From assembly GCF_001411555.2 (NCBI RefSeq), contig NC_049912.1:22949722-23013721 (forward strand): a stretch of DNA of 64,000 nucleotides, written 5' to 3'. Shown one piece after another: positions 62,531 through 64,000 of this stretch. The position numbers and the translations under genes are program-made. The number at the start of each line of letters is the position of its first letter. Position 1 is the stretch's first letter. The notes under the pieces are model-generated. The model was not told the origin of the DNA. It saw nothing but the letters and a program-made list of their open reading frames with translations, and did no database searches. The stretch is from Juglans regia. Taxonomy: Eukaryota > Streptophyta > Magnoliopsida > Fagales > Juglandaceae.

Positions 62531-64000
62531 ATTTTACGGAATATACTGGGTTGGTTGCTATCTATAAGTATATAAATTATCATATGAAAAATTATTTTTA
62601 AAGATGATCTATATTACACAATCTATATGGGTTTCTTTTGGATTTTATGATTCTGGTGTGTATATATATTGTAGGACAGGATCAACATGCAAATCATGTA
62701 AATGATTATTTTAAAAAAATAATATATATTTCATAAATAAAGTTTATTTCAATTAATAATTTATGGCATAAGAGAAAAAATGTGAATTCTAACAAATATT
62801 TGAGTGTAATGATAATTAAGTAGAGTATAATAATTACATGTTTGCATAGATTAAAAGATAAAAATATTAGTTCAATACATATTTATAATATCGATAATTT
62901 TAGCAAAGTTATCTGTGATAAATTTAATACAAATCTAATAAAAATATTAGTTTAAAATATGATCCCTTTTATGCTTCCACAAATAATTTCCGTTCTAATT
63001 ATTTATCTATTGGAAATAATATTTCAATTTTGTTTAGAGAAAGTACCAAAGGTCCAAAATGTTATCCCTCCCTAAGTTTAATTTCAAAATAATGTACATT
63101 TTATCTTAACTGTTGCACCACCTTTTTTCCTATTGTTTCCTCCACATTTCAGAAAAGCCTGAATTCAATCTAAACCGTTACTAAAAGACATGTCATTGCT
63201 TAGAGCATTATCATTGGAGTAGTTAAAATTAAAGGACAATTTTAATGAATGTAAGAGAAATTTGACTTTTAACTATTTCATTCACATAAATCTTCATATT
63301 GGAATAGCTATTTGTTCATTAAATAATAATAAAATAATATAAGATGAATTTTATTTTAATTATTCACATTAAATCTCCATATTAGATTATACATTTATTC
63401 ATTATATAGTAATGAATAATTACTAATTTCAAAAATATTTAATTTTTTTAATTATTAATTTATTTAATTTTATCATATTTTACTATTCTACTTATTATAT
63501 GTTAATTAATAATAATGTTCTTATTAAATTAATATATCACTAAGTCAAATTAATATATTAATTGTGATAAAATATGTTATAGAAAGAAAGAGAGAAATAA
63601 TTAATAAAATATGTATTTGATATATGTATAGTAACTTTTAAATTTAGAAAAACTTTTGAAAGTCACTGTAGTTAAATTCTAAATATTTGAAATTTGATTA
63701 ATCCAATGTGAACATATTTTACTCTTTAATAGCTAAATATTCATTAAATTTAACTTTTAGCTAATCCAATGAGAGTGCTCTAAGAGGTGATGATTATCAG
63801 CCGTTAATAATCTAATGCCCCCCCCCCCCTCCGAGGTCTTTCGCTTAATTTCATTCGTTAATGGGCCCCACCGTTAACCATTAAACATTACACAGCGAAG
63901 CATAAACAAAAAATTTTCACAACTTTTTAACGCATCATACTGAATATTATTTTTAATTTTTATTATTATTATTTTATTAAATATTTATTATATAAATAAT

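Larger units (their letters stand above)
59830..64000. other. AT-rich intergenic tail of the window
   Basis: About 4 kb of spacer with family 1 MITE copies, a (TA)n run and a C run near 63820. No frame, RNA gene or conserved motif was found that supports a gene. Confidence 0.6.

Noticed and set aside
63816..63832. C run and G runs (also 517-528, 53830-53850) as G-quadruplex sites
   Set aside because: Single homopolymer tracts without the four-tract spacing; more likely slippage.

Overview
This is nuclear DNA of a flowering plant. Introns are spliced with GT/AG, spacers are AT-rich, and there are L1-type LINEs, tRNA-derived SINE-like elements, many small TIR elements and a plant Ty3/gypsy remnant. 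A very abundant TIR element (ends TTTGGATAGTGA, interior rich in GAGATGAGTTG) looks like one I associate with Fagales trees such as Juglandaceae. That lineage call is pattern memory only, not a search result.

Layout. 1-1552: 3' part of a LINE, lying in an intron of the next gene. 2111-5892 (+): 3' half of BLISTER (BLI), a coiled-coil protein. 6926-7207: SINE-like element with a target-site duplication (TSD). 8051-15586 (+): HCAR, the chloroplast 7-hydroxymethyl chlorophyll a reductase, 19 exons. 17345-18016: 5'-truncated LINE with an RNase H end. 18339-19499 (+): small coiled-coil protein with a possible N-myristoylation start. 20330-24790 (-): decayed LINE. 28085-39572 (-): AMBRA1-like WD40 protein, 14 exons, 781 codons before the stop, with a complete but dead LINE (33133-38600, 11-bp TSD) in intron 2. 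42331-46796 (+): BAM1, plastid beta-amylase, with a Ty3/gypsy gag remnant in intron 1 and G-box/ABRE motifs upstream. 49171-49829 (+): small LEA/KIN-like protein with an ABRE/RY/TATA promoter. 50826-54254 (-): Rab geranylgeranyltransferase beta subunit (RGTB), 9 coding exons plus a probable 5'UTR intron. 55383-55464 (+): tRNA-Ser(AGA). 56457-59700 (-): broken LRR receptor kinase. The rest, to 64000, is AT-rich spacer with small transposons.

The genes do not form one pathway; this is ordinary eukaryotic gene order. HCAR (chlorophyll cycle) and BAM1 (starch breakdown) are both plastid enzymes. BAM1 and the LEA gene both carry ABA-type promoter motifs. BLI and BAM1 also lie near each other in Arabidopsis (At3g23980 and At3g23920, from memory), which suggests an old syntenic block.

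The most unusual signal is a class of extremely short insertions. At least 14 loci have a 12-20 bp direct repeat flanking an insert, usually only 9-29 bp long (two are 69 and 99 bp). Most inserts are just the last bases of a LINE, of the form ACTTATMAAAA or its complement. They look like target-primed reverse transcription events that stopped almost at once, leaving a TSD and a retrotransposon stub. I know of no standard annotation class that covers them.
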